DNA of 64,000 nt, taken from the NCBI RefSeq assembly GCF_002575655.3, contig NC_053037.3, positions 444,075,793 to 444,139,792 of the forward strand, given 5' to 3'. Each line of letters opens with the position of its first letter. The first letter of the stretch is position 1. The notes under the pieces are model-generated. The model saw only the letters and a list, made by a program, of their open reading frames with translations, was not told the DNA's origin and searched no databases. This DNA comes from Aegilops tauschii subsp. strangulata (taxonomy: Eukaryota > Streptophyta > Magnoliopsida > Poales > Poaceae). Positions 1 through 10,240 of this stretch are shown piece after piece. A program made the position numbers and the translations under genes.

Positions 1-176
1 CGATGCACCTAGTCCTCTACACACACCAGCCGAAGGGATCCGGCCGTCTCTGTGACCAGCGGTGAGCAGAGAGAAAATGTCGCTACCGCTGTCTTGTTTA
101 TATCTGGAGAGGATGAGAGAATGAAGAGAGCAACCCTAGTAAAGCAAGCGCTCAGGCCCCTGCGTACATATATAGT
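1..176 (-). promoter_or_regulatory. candidate promoter and leader of a minus-strand gene leaving the window
   Basis: Read on the minus strand, a TATA-like CTATATATG lies at 176-168. It is followed by pyrimidine-rich leader-like sequence with CTAGGGTTGC and TTCATTCTCTCATCC, running off the left edge. No ORF with a recognisable domain is visible before the edge. The three 35-bp repeats at 179-283 sit just upstream of the TATA-like box. This is inference from layout only; a chance TATA in repeat DNA is possible. Confidence 0.25.
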
Positions 177-178
177 GG

Positions 179-283
179 AGTGATTATCTTTTTCTCTCCA
201 CAACAAGCGTTTCAGTGATTATCTTTTTCTCTCCACAACAAGCGTTTCAGTGATTATCTTTTTCTCTCCACAACAAGCGTTTC
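179..283. repeat. three perfect 35-bp tandem repeats
   Basis: The unit begins AGTGATTATCTTTTTCTCTC and ends CAAGCGTTTC. It occurs at 179, 214 and 249 without a mismatch, which suggests a recent expansion. Confidence 0.95.
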
Positions 284-617
284 AATTTGTGTACGTGGCA
301 TTAAAGAAAAGAAACTCTCTATTTAAGGTGACTACCTGTACGACTCCTACTTACTACTACTACTAGTAGTATTGTTCACTTGTGCTCCCCGACCCTTCAT
401 TCATTGAAAAACCCCACGGGTGAATAAACATACAGTACTAGTATTTATATAGAATGAACAAGCTCGAACTATTTTCGCGTAGTTAAAAGTTGAGGGCGGG
501 GCTTTTCCCGGGCAGGGCGCGCGGCAGTTTTCACGTAGGTGGTTTGACAGAGAGGCGAGGAGGGCGAGGGAGTAGCGGATTCAACTTACTTACTGCTGGA
601 AAGGTCGGGCTGTGCGA

Positions 618-1072
618 TTTGAACTCAACTAACCCAAAAATATCCAAACAGGAGGGTTAGTTTGGGTTAGTTTGAACTCAACTAACCCAAAAATATCCAA
701 ACAGGAGGGTTAGTTTGGGTTACTGTTTGGATGCACATGTTAGAGTTAGTTAGGGTTAGTTTGAACTCAACTAACCCAAAAAAATCTAACCCACCCAAGA
801 GGTGCTTATTTGGGTTAGTTCTTCTCGGGACACTAAAAAACACATTTTTCTCTCGCTCTCCCCGCAGCAGATCCCTCCCCACTTCCTCAAAGCTTCTCGT
901 CCTCTCCCTCCCTCCCTCCCTCTCGCACTGCCCATGAAGGCACCTCGCGTATCCGCGCTCCATCTAGCCCTGTCATCCAAACACCTCTTTCGCTAGAGTT
1001 ACTTCAGGGTTAGTTCAGGATTAGAATCTAACTCTAACCTTTAACTGAGTTAGAGTATCCAAACAGGGCCTT
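618..1072. mobile_element. MITE cluster with TIR containing CTGTTTGGAT
   Basis: A 53-bp direct repeat (starts 618 and 671, third partial copy near 760) is built from MITE-terminal sequence (TATCCAAACAGGAGGGTTAG). From about 722 a fuller element runs to about 1072. Its left end TACTGTTTGGAT and right end ATCCAAACAGGGCC are inverted to each other, with AGTTAGAGTTAG-like inner arms. This looks like a non-autonomous DNA transposon, perhaps hAT-like. No clear target duplication was found, so the superfamily is unsure. Confidence 0.5.
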
Positions 1073-1854
1073 TGAGAGTGACGAGGAGGGAGAAGCGATA
1101 CGGGCTGCTGGATTACTAGAGATAGGTGTCGCACGGAAGCCAAGAAATATGCTGATAGCGTGGGTTAGCCATGTACTAGTATGATGTAACTACACTGGGC
1201 TGCCGTGTTTCGTACTCTTCCAGTCCACTGTGGAGATGATTGGTTGATTTTATATCGCTGAATAATATAAAATATTATGACTGCATATGCTCCACCCCGA
1301 GGTTCCTTGCTCCTTCTCGGTCGTCGGGAATCTATGTTCTTCCACTCTATTTTTTTACGTGAGCTTTGTTCATCCTTTTGCCAACACGCGACACATCTAG
1401 CATCAAGGTGCACGTGTCATGCAAGGATCGTTCCATCTATATGAAGAACACGTGGGACTGGAACTACGAGACGGACATGTACCCAGGAGTGGACGTGCGA
1501 ACCTGTGTAACGTAGCGCAGTAAGTGAAGTAGAAAGGCACAAATAGTATGAACATGCGTGGCATATAGGCATTTGTCTCTTACTACCACTAAATGTTGTA
1601 CGTGCAATGCCCGGTGATGTTATGGAGTACGTGACTAAGTACTCTACTACTACTATATTAATTGGAGGCACATATTAGGTTTTATATTTGTTTACGTGTA
1701 TGCCCCGAGACCTTCCAACTAGACGCGTCTTTCTCTCCGGGTCGCACTTTGTATCGTTCATACCACTAGTAGAGTAGTACTACTACGTGTGGTCTCCGAC
1801 CCAGAAGTGGAGACACTCTACCACGCTGTTCATGTCCCACTCCTTTCGCTGACG

Positions 1855-2235
1855 TGTGCGACATCCAGCACGTGCCGTGTGTTTGGCACTCCTTCGTCGT
1901 AAGAGTTGAAACGCTAGCATTCATTAGAAATAAAAAATAAATATAAATCACCAGTGATACTATACCACGCGGTTTCCTTGCTCCTCGATATCGGAAAAAA
2001 TACTTCCGCTCGCCGACATGTGGGACATCGACCATCCTGGTCCACTTGCCATGCCCGCAGAACTCCAAGGGAGACTCACCCCGGTCGTCGCGCCGCAGTA
2101 ATTACTAATGAGCCGTCAAATCACAGGCCCAACCTTACCCACTATGAAGTTGCTCGGACGAAGGAACCATCGTGACTTTGAATTCCGCTTCTTGAAGAAA
2201 ACTACTATACCAGCAGTACTACTAGCTACGGTAGT
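1855..2235. repeat. dispersed repeat, copy A (pair of 6010-6330)
   Basis: This block shares ordered landmarks with 6010-6330: CGACATGTGGGACATCGACC, CATCCTGGTCCAC, GACGAAGGAACCATCGTGAC, and TTCCGCTTCTTGAAGAAAAC followed by a GCAGTACT stretch. Partial relatives lie near 1195-1345 and 4925-5050 (CCGTGTTTCGCACTCCTCC) and 9955-10010. Coding content is not evident. It is probably an uncharacterised transposon or an old duplication. Confidence 0.6.
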
Positions 2236-2247
2236 TACTCCAGCACA

Positions 2248-2386
2248 TGCCTCCTTTGGTTCATAGGATAGGAATTTTATAGGAATATGAAAATCATAGG
2301 AAGTGAGATGACATGCATCTCAATTCCTATAGAGAAAGATATGCCATTTGATGCATAGGATAGGAATTTGTCCATTGAGTCTAGGC
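2248..2386. mobile_element. Tourist-like MITE fragment
   Basis: CCTCCTTTGGTTCATAGGAT at the left resembles the ends of grass Tourist (PIF/Harbinger) MITEs. The motif CATAGGATAGGAATT recurs as a direct repeat 90 bp on. A matching inverted right end was not found, so it is probably truncated. A second Tourist-like end (CCTATGAACCAAATGAGGCC) lies near 6492-6512. Confidence 0.4.
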
Positions 2387-2505
2387 TAATGTACTGGTAA
2401 TTTGCTCTAAAAACTACAGTAGTAACTAGTAGTACTGTTACATGCTCGTAATTAATTAAACAAACGTACGGGCGACACAGACACACACACTAACTACTAG
2501 TACTA

Positions 2506-2892
2506 CTACTTCTCACATGCTGGCCAGACGCCGTCGTTCTCCTTCCCGGCTTTATCGGCGACACCCCACCGTGCTTGGATCTCCACCGACCTCTCCGCAG
2601 CAGCGCGTGCGTCCTCTTCTTTCTTGCGGCGGTGGGCCTCTCTTTTCTTGAGTGCTTTCTGACTTTTCTGCTCCCTCTGTGCGGCTTTGGCCGCCTCTTG
2701 CTCTACCGCCCATTCGGCCTTGGCAGCTTCAAATTCCGCCCACATAGGTGTGAGGTCGCGAGCAGCGATGAACTCGGCACGGCGGGATGCCACCGCTTGC
2801 CTACCATTCTGTGTGCGGTCGTGGGCGGCAAGGAACTCAGCGCGGCGGAATGCCATTGCTTCCTTACCGGTTAGTGTGCGGCGCGGTGGCAT
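2506..2892 (-). CDS. hypothetical 128-residue Ala/Lys/Arg/Glu-rich protein
   Basis: A continuous ORF starts with MPPRR and ends just before a GTACTACTAC stretch. Residues 14-50 hold an internal near-duplication (RRAEFLAAHDRT and RRAEFIAARDLT). Residues 55-110 are strongly helical and charged, with runs such as KKREAHRRKKEE, and look like a coiled coil. I do not recognise the family. MPPRR starts and such charged tails are common in transposon-captured grass ORFs, so this may be a fragment carried by a mobile element. No intron, promoter or poly(A) signal decides the matter. Confidence 0.3.
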   Translation of the reverse strand: MPPRRTLTGKEAMAFRRAEFLAAHDRTQNGRQAVASRRAEFIAARDLTPMWAEFEAAKAEWAVEQEAAKAAQREQKSQKALKKREAHRRKKEEDARAAAERSVEIQARWGVADKAGKENDGVWPACEK

Positions 2893-3519
2893 GAACGACG
2901 CTTGGTGACAGCTCCGGGGTGGAGTGGCCGGACAACCGTAAAGTGCATTGGTTTGTCAAGAGCTCAAGGACAGAAGACGAAGCAAATTTGGATTCCCCTT
3001 CAATCCTGGTCATTTATTTTTGAGTAAAATGCATTGGCGGTCATTGAACTTGTCTTGATAGCTCACTTTGATCATTGTATACGAGATATGGTGATTATAC
3101 GGTCACTGGCTCAGCATATAGCTCCGTATTTGTCTGGTTGACCAGTCAAACAGTCCGCATGCGCCTCATCAGCTCATGTTCTTTATCTATCTATCTATGC
3201 GGGCCTACCTGTCAGTGGAGAAAGAAATAAAAACCAAAATTATGTGTATGTGACATTACTGTTTAGACGTTTGCTGGAGACCTCCGCGAACACCGAGCAT
3301 GTATTCACCTGGATCAACACCAACGGTCATACTCGTGACTCGGCGCCTTGCTCATGTATATCGTCCATCACAACGACAATCTATAAAACAGCCTAGCTAG
3401 AGAGGGTACTATGGTGCGGAGTTTGTACTATCGTGAGCAACCGATCATAGTGCCACTGCACACGAGTGTGTGTCTGATCGATTCGTCCATTATTCGTAAG
3501 TTATGTATGGTTGTGTGGT
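2893..3519. other. no recognisable feature
   Basis: Non-coding, moderately AT-rich sequence with a short CTAT run near 3186. No ORF, TIR or tandem repeat could be supported. Confidence 0.5.
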
Positions 3520-3990
3520 GTCTAATGGTGGTCGTCGAATGCTAGCTGGCAACAAGAGCGGTTGCATGGACGCCTGGTTGTCAATACGTGCCGCATACGC
3601 TTCAAAGGCTCGTCATCCATGAGTTCACATTTTACCACCACGCCAGCGTCTGACCGCCCTGGCCTACCGAAACCCCTTCCATCGCTAGCGCGCGCTTTCC
3701 GCCTGAAACGATCACCGTCTCTCCAGAATGTCAATGCCGCATTCACCGGCCTTAACTGCAGGTGCAGTTGGTGTGTCACTGACATGCGGGCCTGATGCCC
3801 ATTGGGCCCACATGTCAGTGAGACAAAGCACCTGCGGTTAAGTCACTGAAGCAGCGTCCGCATTCACGCCCGACGCGACCTCTCACTGGCGCCGGCATTG
3901 CAGCAGCGCGATGGCCGAGAGAGCGCCACCCGCGCGGCATCCCGGTGCAAGCGATTGCTCCGTGTTACACCACGGCTACCGTCGAACCTA
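3520..3990. repeat. repeat with an inverted relative at 10000-10240
   Basis: Segments here match the reverse complement of 10000-10240. Examples are the block with GAGAGAGCGCC/GGCGCTCTCTC and CTCTCACTGGCGCCGG, and the block around GATCGTTTCAGGCGGAAAGC read on the minus strand. ORFs on both strands appear to be chance products of GC-rich sequence. The region also contains the hairpin at 3751-3842. Confidence 0.5.
3751..3842. repeat. imperfect hairpin of about 40-bp arms
   Basis: The left arm starts CTTAACTGCAGGTGC and runs to CACTGACATGCGGGCC. The right arm runs from GGCCCACATGTCAGTG to GCACCTGCGGTTAAG. The two arms pair around a loop of about 12 nt. CCCACATGTCAGTG-type blocks are frequent in grass repeats and promoters. 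A foldback transposon remnant is likely. Confidence 0.7.
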
Positions 3991-4133
3991 CTCCGGTGCC
4001 AGCCGTCCATTCATCTGTCGTGGCTCATTGCCATTCGCCCGCTATATTAACTTGAGCCCCAGCTCCCAGCCATAGCCAAAGACCCACACTCATTCTCCTC
4101 CGGTCCCTTCCTTCTGTTGGCACCACTCCAACC

Positions 4134-4431
4134 ATGGCCTCCGGGCACTCCAAAGCTCTCTTGGACGTACTGTCGCAGGAGCAGACGAATGACATCGGTG
4201 GCTCCGCTCCGGGCGCGCTCCAAAGCTCTCTTGGACGTACTCTCGCAGGAGCAGACGAAGGAGATCGCCGGTTCCCCTCGGCCGCCCTCCGCCGCCAGGA
4301 CCATGAAGCCTGCGCGCGTGCGCGGGCGCAGCCGGCAGCGAGGAAGAGTAGTACACTGTAGGTCGCCACTGCTCTGGTCCCAGGAAGGCCACCGCTCCTC
4401 CACTCAGTCGACGCCAAGCTTGGTGGGATAA
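4134..4431 (+). pseudogene. small ORF broken by a 70-bp tandem duplication
   Basis: A TATA-like CTATATTAAC at about 4042 precedes an ATG at 4134 (MASGHSKALLDVLSQEQTND). A 41-bp segment starting at 4148 is repeated at 4218 (period 70). Because 70 is not a multiple of three, the second copy of ALLDVLSQEQT is read in another frame and runs on to a stop at 4429-4431. The simplest reading is a short gene in which the duplication caused a frameshift. I do not recognise the protein, and GC-rich ORFs on the minus strand cover the same DNA. Confidence 0.3.
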
Positions 4432-5448
4432 AAATCGGCGGCCGATTAGCCTCTTGACGGCGACGTGGAGGCAGAAATCTACATAACCTTGTGCTCCGGA
4501 GGAGGAGGTTATCGAGGCGGATAAGGAGGAGGCAAAGGCCATGGCCGGCTTTCTCGGGTTCAGGGCCGGACATGGTGGTCGGGGCCCGGCGATCGTTTAG
4601 ATTAGGTTTACAGTAGGTTTTAGTACGGTTTGTGCGAAATATGTAATGAATTTCGTCCAGTTTATAGGAAAAGTTCTCGAAATGTAATGAATTTCATCCG
4701 GTCAATTTGAAATTTGCTTTGGTTGCATGAATTTCGTCCGGTTAGTTCATATAGTTGTCAAAAGGTATGCGGGCAGCATTGGATGGCATCCACCAGTGTC
4801 CTCGGACAGATGCCGGTGTAAATTTGAGGGCCAGCACTGGAGATGCCCTAACTATCATGCTATAATCGCTAACAGTGCTCCATTATTTTGCAGGGAACAG
4901 TTATCCCTCGATCAAAATCAGATCCGCCGTGTTTCGCACTCCTCCCACATAAGAGTGTAGACTCTTGGTTACATAAAAATGGAGCAAGTGGACGGCACTG
5001 TAGCACTTCATATCACTCAAACTAGCCCGCCTAACGCGCGGGAAAGCACCGCCCTCGTCATTTTGTTCTAGATTTCTATCAATCGATCGCACAAAAATGT
5101 TACGCTTTGCAAGTTCAAAATGAAAAGGCGGCACAATTACAACTCGTACGCGTCGCGTTCACGTCGCACCCCCGACAGTCCGGCTCGCACGCCGCTCACC
5201 AGAGGGGACACGCGTTGTCTTGCATTTTCACTGACACGTGGGACTGCAATTGAATAAATCGTCGATAGCCGAAATCTAATCGCCCGCGGGCGTCGGCTGA
5301 GAGGAGAGAGACGGGGGAGGGAGAAGAGATCGCCCGTCCGCCGTGCACAGGCTCCAAGAAATATGTGGTGATAATGTGAGGTGGGCCATGCGGGAGTCCG
5401 CACCGCTTCCAAGCCCGCTTCTTACCGCCCTGGCCCACCAGAACCCCT

Positions 5449-5467
5449 CCCCCCCCCCCCCCCCCCC
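5449..5467. repeat. C19 homopolymer
   Basis: An uninterrupted run of 19 C between CCCCT and GCGCC. Its length may be wrong in the assembly. Confidence 0.9.
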
Positions 5468-5553
5468 GCGCCACCTCCCCACGCGCGCTCCCCTCTCAGA
5501 GGCCAGCTGCCCGCATTCATAGCAAGTACTACCAGTAAAATTCTGGGCTATAA

Positions 5554-5700
5554 AGGGCATGTACAATGGTTGATAAGATAGTCTTATCATAAGTCTTGCA
5601 TGTAATTTAGAGATGCCCAAAAAACATGTGTACAATGGATCATCACTTAGCCTTATCTTCAATAACTAGTTATTCCTAAAAACATGGTGAAACATATTGT
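5554..5700. mobile_element. MITE-like fragment with GGGCATGTACAATGG end
   Basis: It opens with GGGCATGTACAATGGTTGAT followed by an AAGATAGTCTTATC palindromic stretch and repeats ATGTGTACAATGGAT about 70 bp later. This style of end is common in grass MITEs. The inverted partner was not found, so borders and family are uncertain. Confidence 0.35.
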
Positions 5701-6009
5701 GCTAAGAGATCATCTCTTGTCTCTCGACAAGCCCGCTTATGTGGAGGAGAGAGAGGCATTGACAAAGTCAAGGAGTGGGATCTGCAGGAGCTCGTCTCTA
5801 CACGTGCTCCTAGGTATAAAAAACTAATTCTAAAAAAAGAGGCATAAAAAACAATTGTGTCTAAAAAAAGAAAGGTAAAAAATATTTGAGAGGAAATAGA
5901 TAGAGTGAAAGTGAGAAAAAGTTGTAACCTTATAGTCAACACTATGGTAGTATTACATGAGAAAGGAGGGAGTGGTGCACATGCCAAGTTCACTGGGCTG
6001 CCGTGTTTC

Positions 6010-6330
6010 ACACTCCTCCATCGTAACAGTGGAGACAATAGGTTTCATCAAAAATAAACATTGAATACTCGTTGCTCGTCCACTATATCGAAAAGAATAC
6101 TTTCATTCGCCAACATGTGGGACGTCGACCATCCTGGTTCACCTACCATGCACAAAATTATCCTGGTCCACCCTGGTCGTAGCGCAGGCTCAACCTTTCC
6201 CACTGTAAGTTAGTCGGACGAAGGAACCATCATGACTTCGTTGAATTCCGCTTCTTCAAGAAAACTTACTCTACCCGCAGTACTGCTACCACACGCGAAG
6301 ACTGGACGGCACTGTACCACGTCATATCAC
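6010..6330. repeat. dispersed repeat, copy B (pair of 1855-2235)
   Basis: Same order of landmarks as copy A: CAACATGTGGGACGTCGACC, CATCCTGGTTCACC, GGACGAAGGAACCATCATGA, TTCCGCTTCTTCAAGAAAAC. The stretch GGACGGCACTGTACCACGTC with CAAACTAGCCCGCCTA at about 6310-6360 recurs at about 4990-5035. Confidence 0.6.
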
Positions 6331-6370
6331 TAAAACCCACTAGGCCAAACTAGCCCGCCTAGGATCTGTA

Positions 6371-6429
6371 CTCCCTCCGTTTCAAAGTTAGTAGTACAAA
6401 GTTGACTCATCTATTTTGAAACGGAGGGA
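6371..6429. mobile_element. short Stowaway MITE (Tc1/mariner)
   Basis: CTCCCTCCGTTTCAAAG on the left and TTTTGAAACGGAGGGA on the right form the terminal inverted repeat, with a TA at 6369-6370. The interior AGTTGACTCATC matches the element at 56403-56484. The right TA is lost, so this is a deletion derivative. Confidence 0.75.
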
Positions 6430-6955
6430 CGTCTCTGTACTGCTATGATTTTGTGTTGTACGCTCTGTACTTTTGCTACGATTTTCCTAACCTATGAACC
6501 AAATGAGGCCTGAATATATCCGTGTCGACTATTGTCTGATCGATCGCTAAGCCTACAATTTTAGGAGCTTGGGCTATTGGCCGATCGACGACGGATCAGT
6601 ATAAGCGTACCACGAGCTCATCAGCCCCAACATTTCTCTTCGGTGAGTGTTTTGCAAGTACTATATCTCGCACAGTAGCTGGCCTACTAACACCAAGAAT
6701 CATCAAATAAGCCCTGCTGATATGATAAACAGTTCAAACTTACATCTAAGCATGCCATATATTACATCAAAAGCTGGTGAGGATACATCTGTTTCCATAA
6801 CTCGGAGAGGGTTCCCATGATTCACTATCAAACAAAAGTACTAGCAAGTACCGCCCACACAAGACAGTGCACTAGCCCTAAGATGGTTTGATAACACGCA
6901 TCGTTCTGGTAATTAAACACAGGGCAATGCAAACTACCCTGAAGGATTAGCGCGA
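6430..6955. other. no recognisable feature
   Basis: AT-moderate non-coding sequence with a Tourist-like end near 6492-6512. Nothing else is supported. Confidence 0.5.
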
Positions 6956-7000
6956 CCAACTATTTCTTGTCATCGATCTCTCGGGCAATGACCACAACAC

Positions 7001-7199
7001 GGACAGCGGCATGGGAATCGATCTCTGGGGTGATGTCACAGGACTGACCGCGAAATCGGAATCGATCTCTGGGGCGATGTCCACAGGATGGACAGCGGCA
7101 TCGGAATCGATCTCCGGGGCGATCCCAACAGGACGGACCGCGACATCGAAAACGATCTCTGGGGCGTTGTCCACAGGACGGGCCGCGACATCGGAATCA
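7001..7199. repeat. 45-bp coding minisatellite, about 4.4 copies
   Basis: The unit contains GAATCGATCTCTGGGGCGAT followed by GTCCACAGGAtg and GACAGCGGCATCG. Starts are near 7001, 7046, 7091 and 7136, then a partial unit. The period is a multiple of three, matching a 15-residue protein repeat on the minus strand. Confidence 0.85.
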
Positions 7200-7352
7200 T
7201 CAAGGATGTCCACCGGCACCTGCACAACCCTAACATATTAGCAAGCACATTGCAAATAATCAAAAACCACAACTTCCATTTTTTACCTTGTGCAGCTCAC
7301 CGGGGGATCCCATCCCTCCGGGGGCCATCTCCTCGTCCTCGATGGGGGCCAT

Positions 7353-8925
7353 TGCTACCTCTTGAGCACTTCGTTGGTTTTCCCTTGAAGAGGAAAGGGT
7401 GATGCAGTAAAGCAGCGTAAGTATTTCCCTCAGTTTTTGAGAACCAAGGTATGAATCCAGTAGGAGGCCACGCACGAGTCCCTCGCACCTACACAAACAA
7501 ATAAATCCTCGCAACCAACGCAATAAAGGGGTTGTCAATCCCTTCACGATCACTTACGAGAGTGAGATCTGATAGATATGATAAGATAATATTTTTGGTA
7601 TTTTTATGATAAAGATGCAAAGTAAAATAAAAGGCAATAAAAATGGCTAAGTGTTGGAAGATTAATATGATGGAAGATAGACCCGGGGCCATAGGTTTCA
7701 CTAGTGGCTTCTCTCGAGAGCATAAGTATTACGGTGGGTGAACAAATTACTGTTGAGCAATTGACATAATTGAGCATAGTTATGAGAATATCTAGGTATG
7801 ATCATGTATATAGGCATCACGTCCGAGACAAGTAGACTGACTCCTGCCTGCATCTACTACTATTACTCCACACATCGACCACTATCCAGCATGCATCTAG
7901 AGTATTAAGTTCAAAAGAACAGAGTAACGCTTTAAGTAAGATGACATGATGTAGAGGGATAAATTCATGCAATATGATATAAACCCCATCTTGTTATCCT
8001 CGATGGCAACAATACAATACGTGCCTTGCTGCCCCTACTGTCACTGGGAAAGGACACCGCAAGATTGAACCCAAAGCTAAGCACTTCTCCCATTGCAAGA
8101 AAGATCAATCTAGTAGGCCAAACCAAACTGATAATTCGAAGAGACTTGCAAAGATAACCAATCATACATAAAATAATTCAGAGAAGATTCAAATATTGTT
8201 CATAGATAAACTTGATCATAAACCCACAATTCATCGGTCTCAACAAACACACTAGAAAAGAAGATTACATCGAATAGATCTCCACAAGAGAGGGGGAGAA
8301 CATTGTATTGAGATCCAAAAACAGAGAAGCAGCCATCTAGCTAATAACTATGGACCTGAAGGTCTGAAGTAAACTACTCACACATCATCGGAGAGGCTAT
8401 GGTGTTGATGTAGAAGCCCTCCGTGATCGATGCCCCCTCCGGCGGAGCTCCGGAAAAGGCTCCCAGATGGGATCTCACGGGTACAGAAGGTTGCGGCGGT
8501 GGAATTAGGTTTTTGGCTCCGTATCTGGTAGTTTGGGGGTACGTAGGTATATATAGGAGGAAGAAGTACGTCGGTGGAGCAATGTGGGCCCCACGAGGGT
8601 GGAGGGCGCGCCCAGGGGGTAGGCGCGCCCCCCTACCTTGTGCCTTCCTGGTTGATTTCTTGACATAGGGTCCAAGTCCTCTGGATCACGTTCGTTCCGA
8701 AAATCACGTTCCCGAAGGTTTCATTCCGTTTGGACTCCGTTTGATATTCTTTTTCTGCGAAACTCTGAAATAGGCAAAAAAACAGCAATTCTGGGCTGGG
8801 CCTCCGGTTAATAGGTTAGTCCCAAAAATAATATAAAAGTGTATAATAAAGCCCAATAATGTCCAAAACAGAATATAATATAGCACAGAACCATAAAAAT
8901 GTATAGATACATTGGAGACGTATCA
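7353..8925 (-). mobile_element. solo LTR of a gypsy-type retrotransposon
   Basis: On the minus strand it starts TGATACGTCTCCAATGTATC and ends CTCAAGAGGTAGCA, with TG...CA borders and 1573 bp. A perfect 5-bp target duplication GCCAT flanks it (7348-7352 and 8926-8930). No internal retroelement sequence or second LTR is present, so it arose by LTR-LTR recombination. It contains TATATATAGG-type promoter sequence near 8541. The sequence resembles LTRs that are abundant in Triticeae; I do not assign a family name. Confidence 0.9.
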
Positions 8926-9249
8926 GCCATCACCTTGCCAGGGGAATACTGCTTGTCAACGGCGGCTATCTCCTCAAACTCGGCCTTGAGCCGCGTAAAG
9001 GTGGCCATCATAGTTTCTGGGGTAGGCATGGTGGGGCCCTTGCTGTTCTTCCAACTTTCTTTGAGGAGTTCGTCCGCCGACGTCGTCAACTCTTTGGCCA
9101 GTGCTTGTTTCTTGGAGTTCTTCGTCTCCATGGGTTGGCCCGCCAACATGGTCAACTCGTTGGTCGGTGCTTGCTTCCTGGAGATCGCTGTCTCCAGTGG
9201 GTTGTCCGCCGACAACTCTTTGCCTAGTGCTCCAGGATCCATCAATGAA

Positions 9250-9999
9250 CTGACAAACAAAAAAGCAATCGAAAGGAAACCACAATCGCAATGAAAACGG
9301 GAAAAGAATAGGCTGTGAGAATCGGTCGGTGCTTCGCAAAAAGAAGATTCTTGGAATGAAAATATAGCAGCATCACTGATTCGCCCACCTTTCCTTCGTC
9401 GGTACAGAAGAAAAATGGCAGAAATGAGTAGCCTGGAGTGAGGTTTTCTTCAAGAAAGGGGAGAAAGGGCTTCAACGAGCGTTCCAGTGAAATGATGGTT
9501 TCTTCGTCCAGTCCAACTTCGAGGCCACTTTACCACTGCTGGTAAAGGTGTGGGTTTTGTGATATGACGGGTCATGACAGCCACACCGGGGTGACCGGTG
9601 AGTTTCGACTGTAGCACCTCGCTGTGATTTGGTGGATGGCACGCGGGCCCGGATGCTTTGATGTCCCACATGTAGATAGAGCGGCTAGTCATATAGGAGT
9701 GGTTAATATTGTGCACCGCGACCAAGGCGGAGAGGAAAACGAGAAAACTACGTATTTAATGCATGAGTTTAATTAGGGTAGTTTTGTAAAGTATGAGATA
9801 CATTCCTCCAATCGCAAAATGCCTTGGTTGATGAGATTTGAGATTTGAGCCCTATAAACCGGAAGGGAGATTTGAGATTTGAGATACTGCACGCGGTGTA
9901 GTCTAGTCACTTGTTGGAATCTCGATTCTTTGCTTCTTCTTACTACTACGTACTACTTCGCCGACATGTGGGACAGCCAGCAGCATCCGGGTCGACGTA
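9250..9999. other. possible upstream exons of the split minus-strand gene
   Basis: Minus-strand open stretches at about 9725-9450 and 9475-9340 end near a donor-like GAAAG|GTGGGC and could be upstream exons of the 6960-9249 gene. No domain is recognisable. GAGATTTGAGATTTGAG direct repeats occur at 9837-9886. Confidence 0.25.
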
Positions 10000-10240
10000 A
10001 TACGTGTCATGCACCAAATTAGAGTGCGGAACGGAAGGGGGGCATCACCCCGGTCGATGGCCAGCCACGACGCGGAGCAGTCGGTGCACCGGGAAGCGGC
10101 GCTCTCTCGGCCATCGTGCCGCTTCAAAGCCGGCGCCAGTGAGAGGTCGCCTCCGCTCTGGCCGGGCATTAATGCGGCACTGACGCTCCAGGGCGACGCT
10201 GACCGTTTCACGTGGGAAGCGCGCGCTGGTAAGGGAGTAT
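10000..10240. repeat. repeat, inverted relative of 3520-3990
   Basis: It shares GGCGCTCTCTCGGCCATCG and GGCGCCAGTGAGAGG in inverse orientation with 3871-3930. It also shares a block with ATGCGGCACTGACG and GACCGTTTCACGTGGGAAGC. The 217-residue plus ORF across it (10009-10662) has no recognisable domain and is probably fortuitous. Confidence 0.5.

Larger units (their letters stand above)
6960..9249 (-). pseudogene. unknown minus-strand gene with 15-residue repeats, split by a solo LTR
   Basis: Read on the minus strand, an exon opens at about 9249 after a splice acceptor (TTTTTTTGTTTGTCAG). It codes for a hydrophilic stretch with repeated KQA(P/L)xxELT modules, then MATFTRLKAEFEEIAAVD and QYSPGKVMA. 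There the solo LTR at 7353-8925 interrupts it. Removing the LTR and one GCCAT copy restores an open frame that continues to a donor AAG|GTAAAA at about 7286. The next exon follows an acceptor TTGTGCAG at about 7219 and encodes tandem 15-residue units of the type PVDIAPEIDSDAAVR. A one-base deletion near 7036 shifts the frame. Without it the protein would end at a TAG at 6962-6960. More exons may lie at 9250-9725. I do not recognise the family. Confidence 0.45.
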
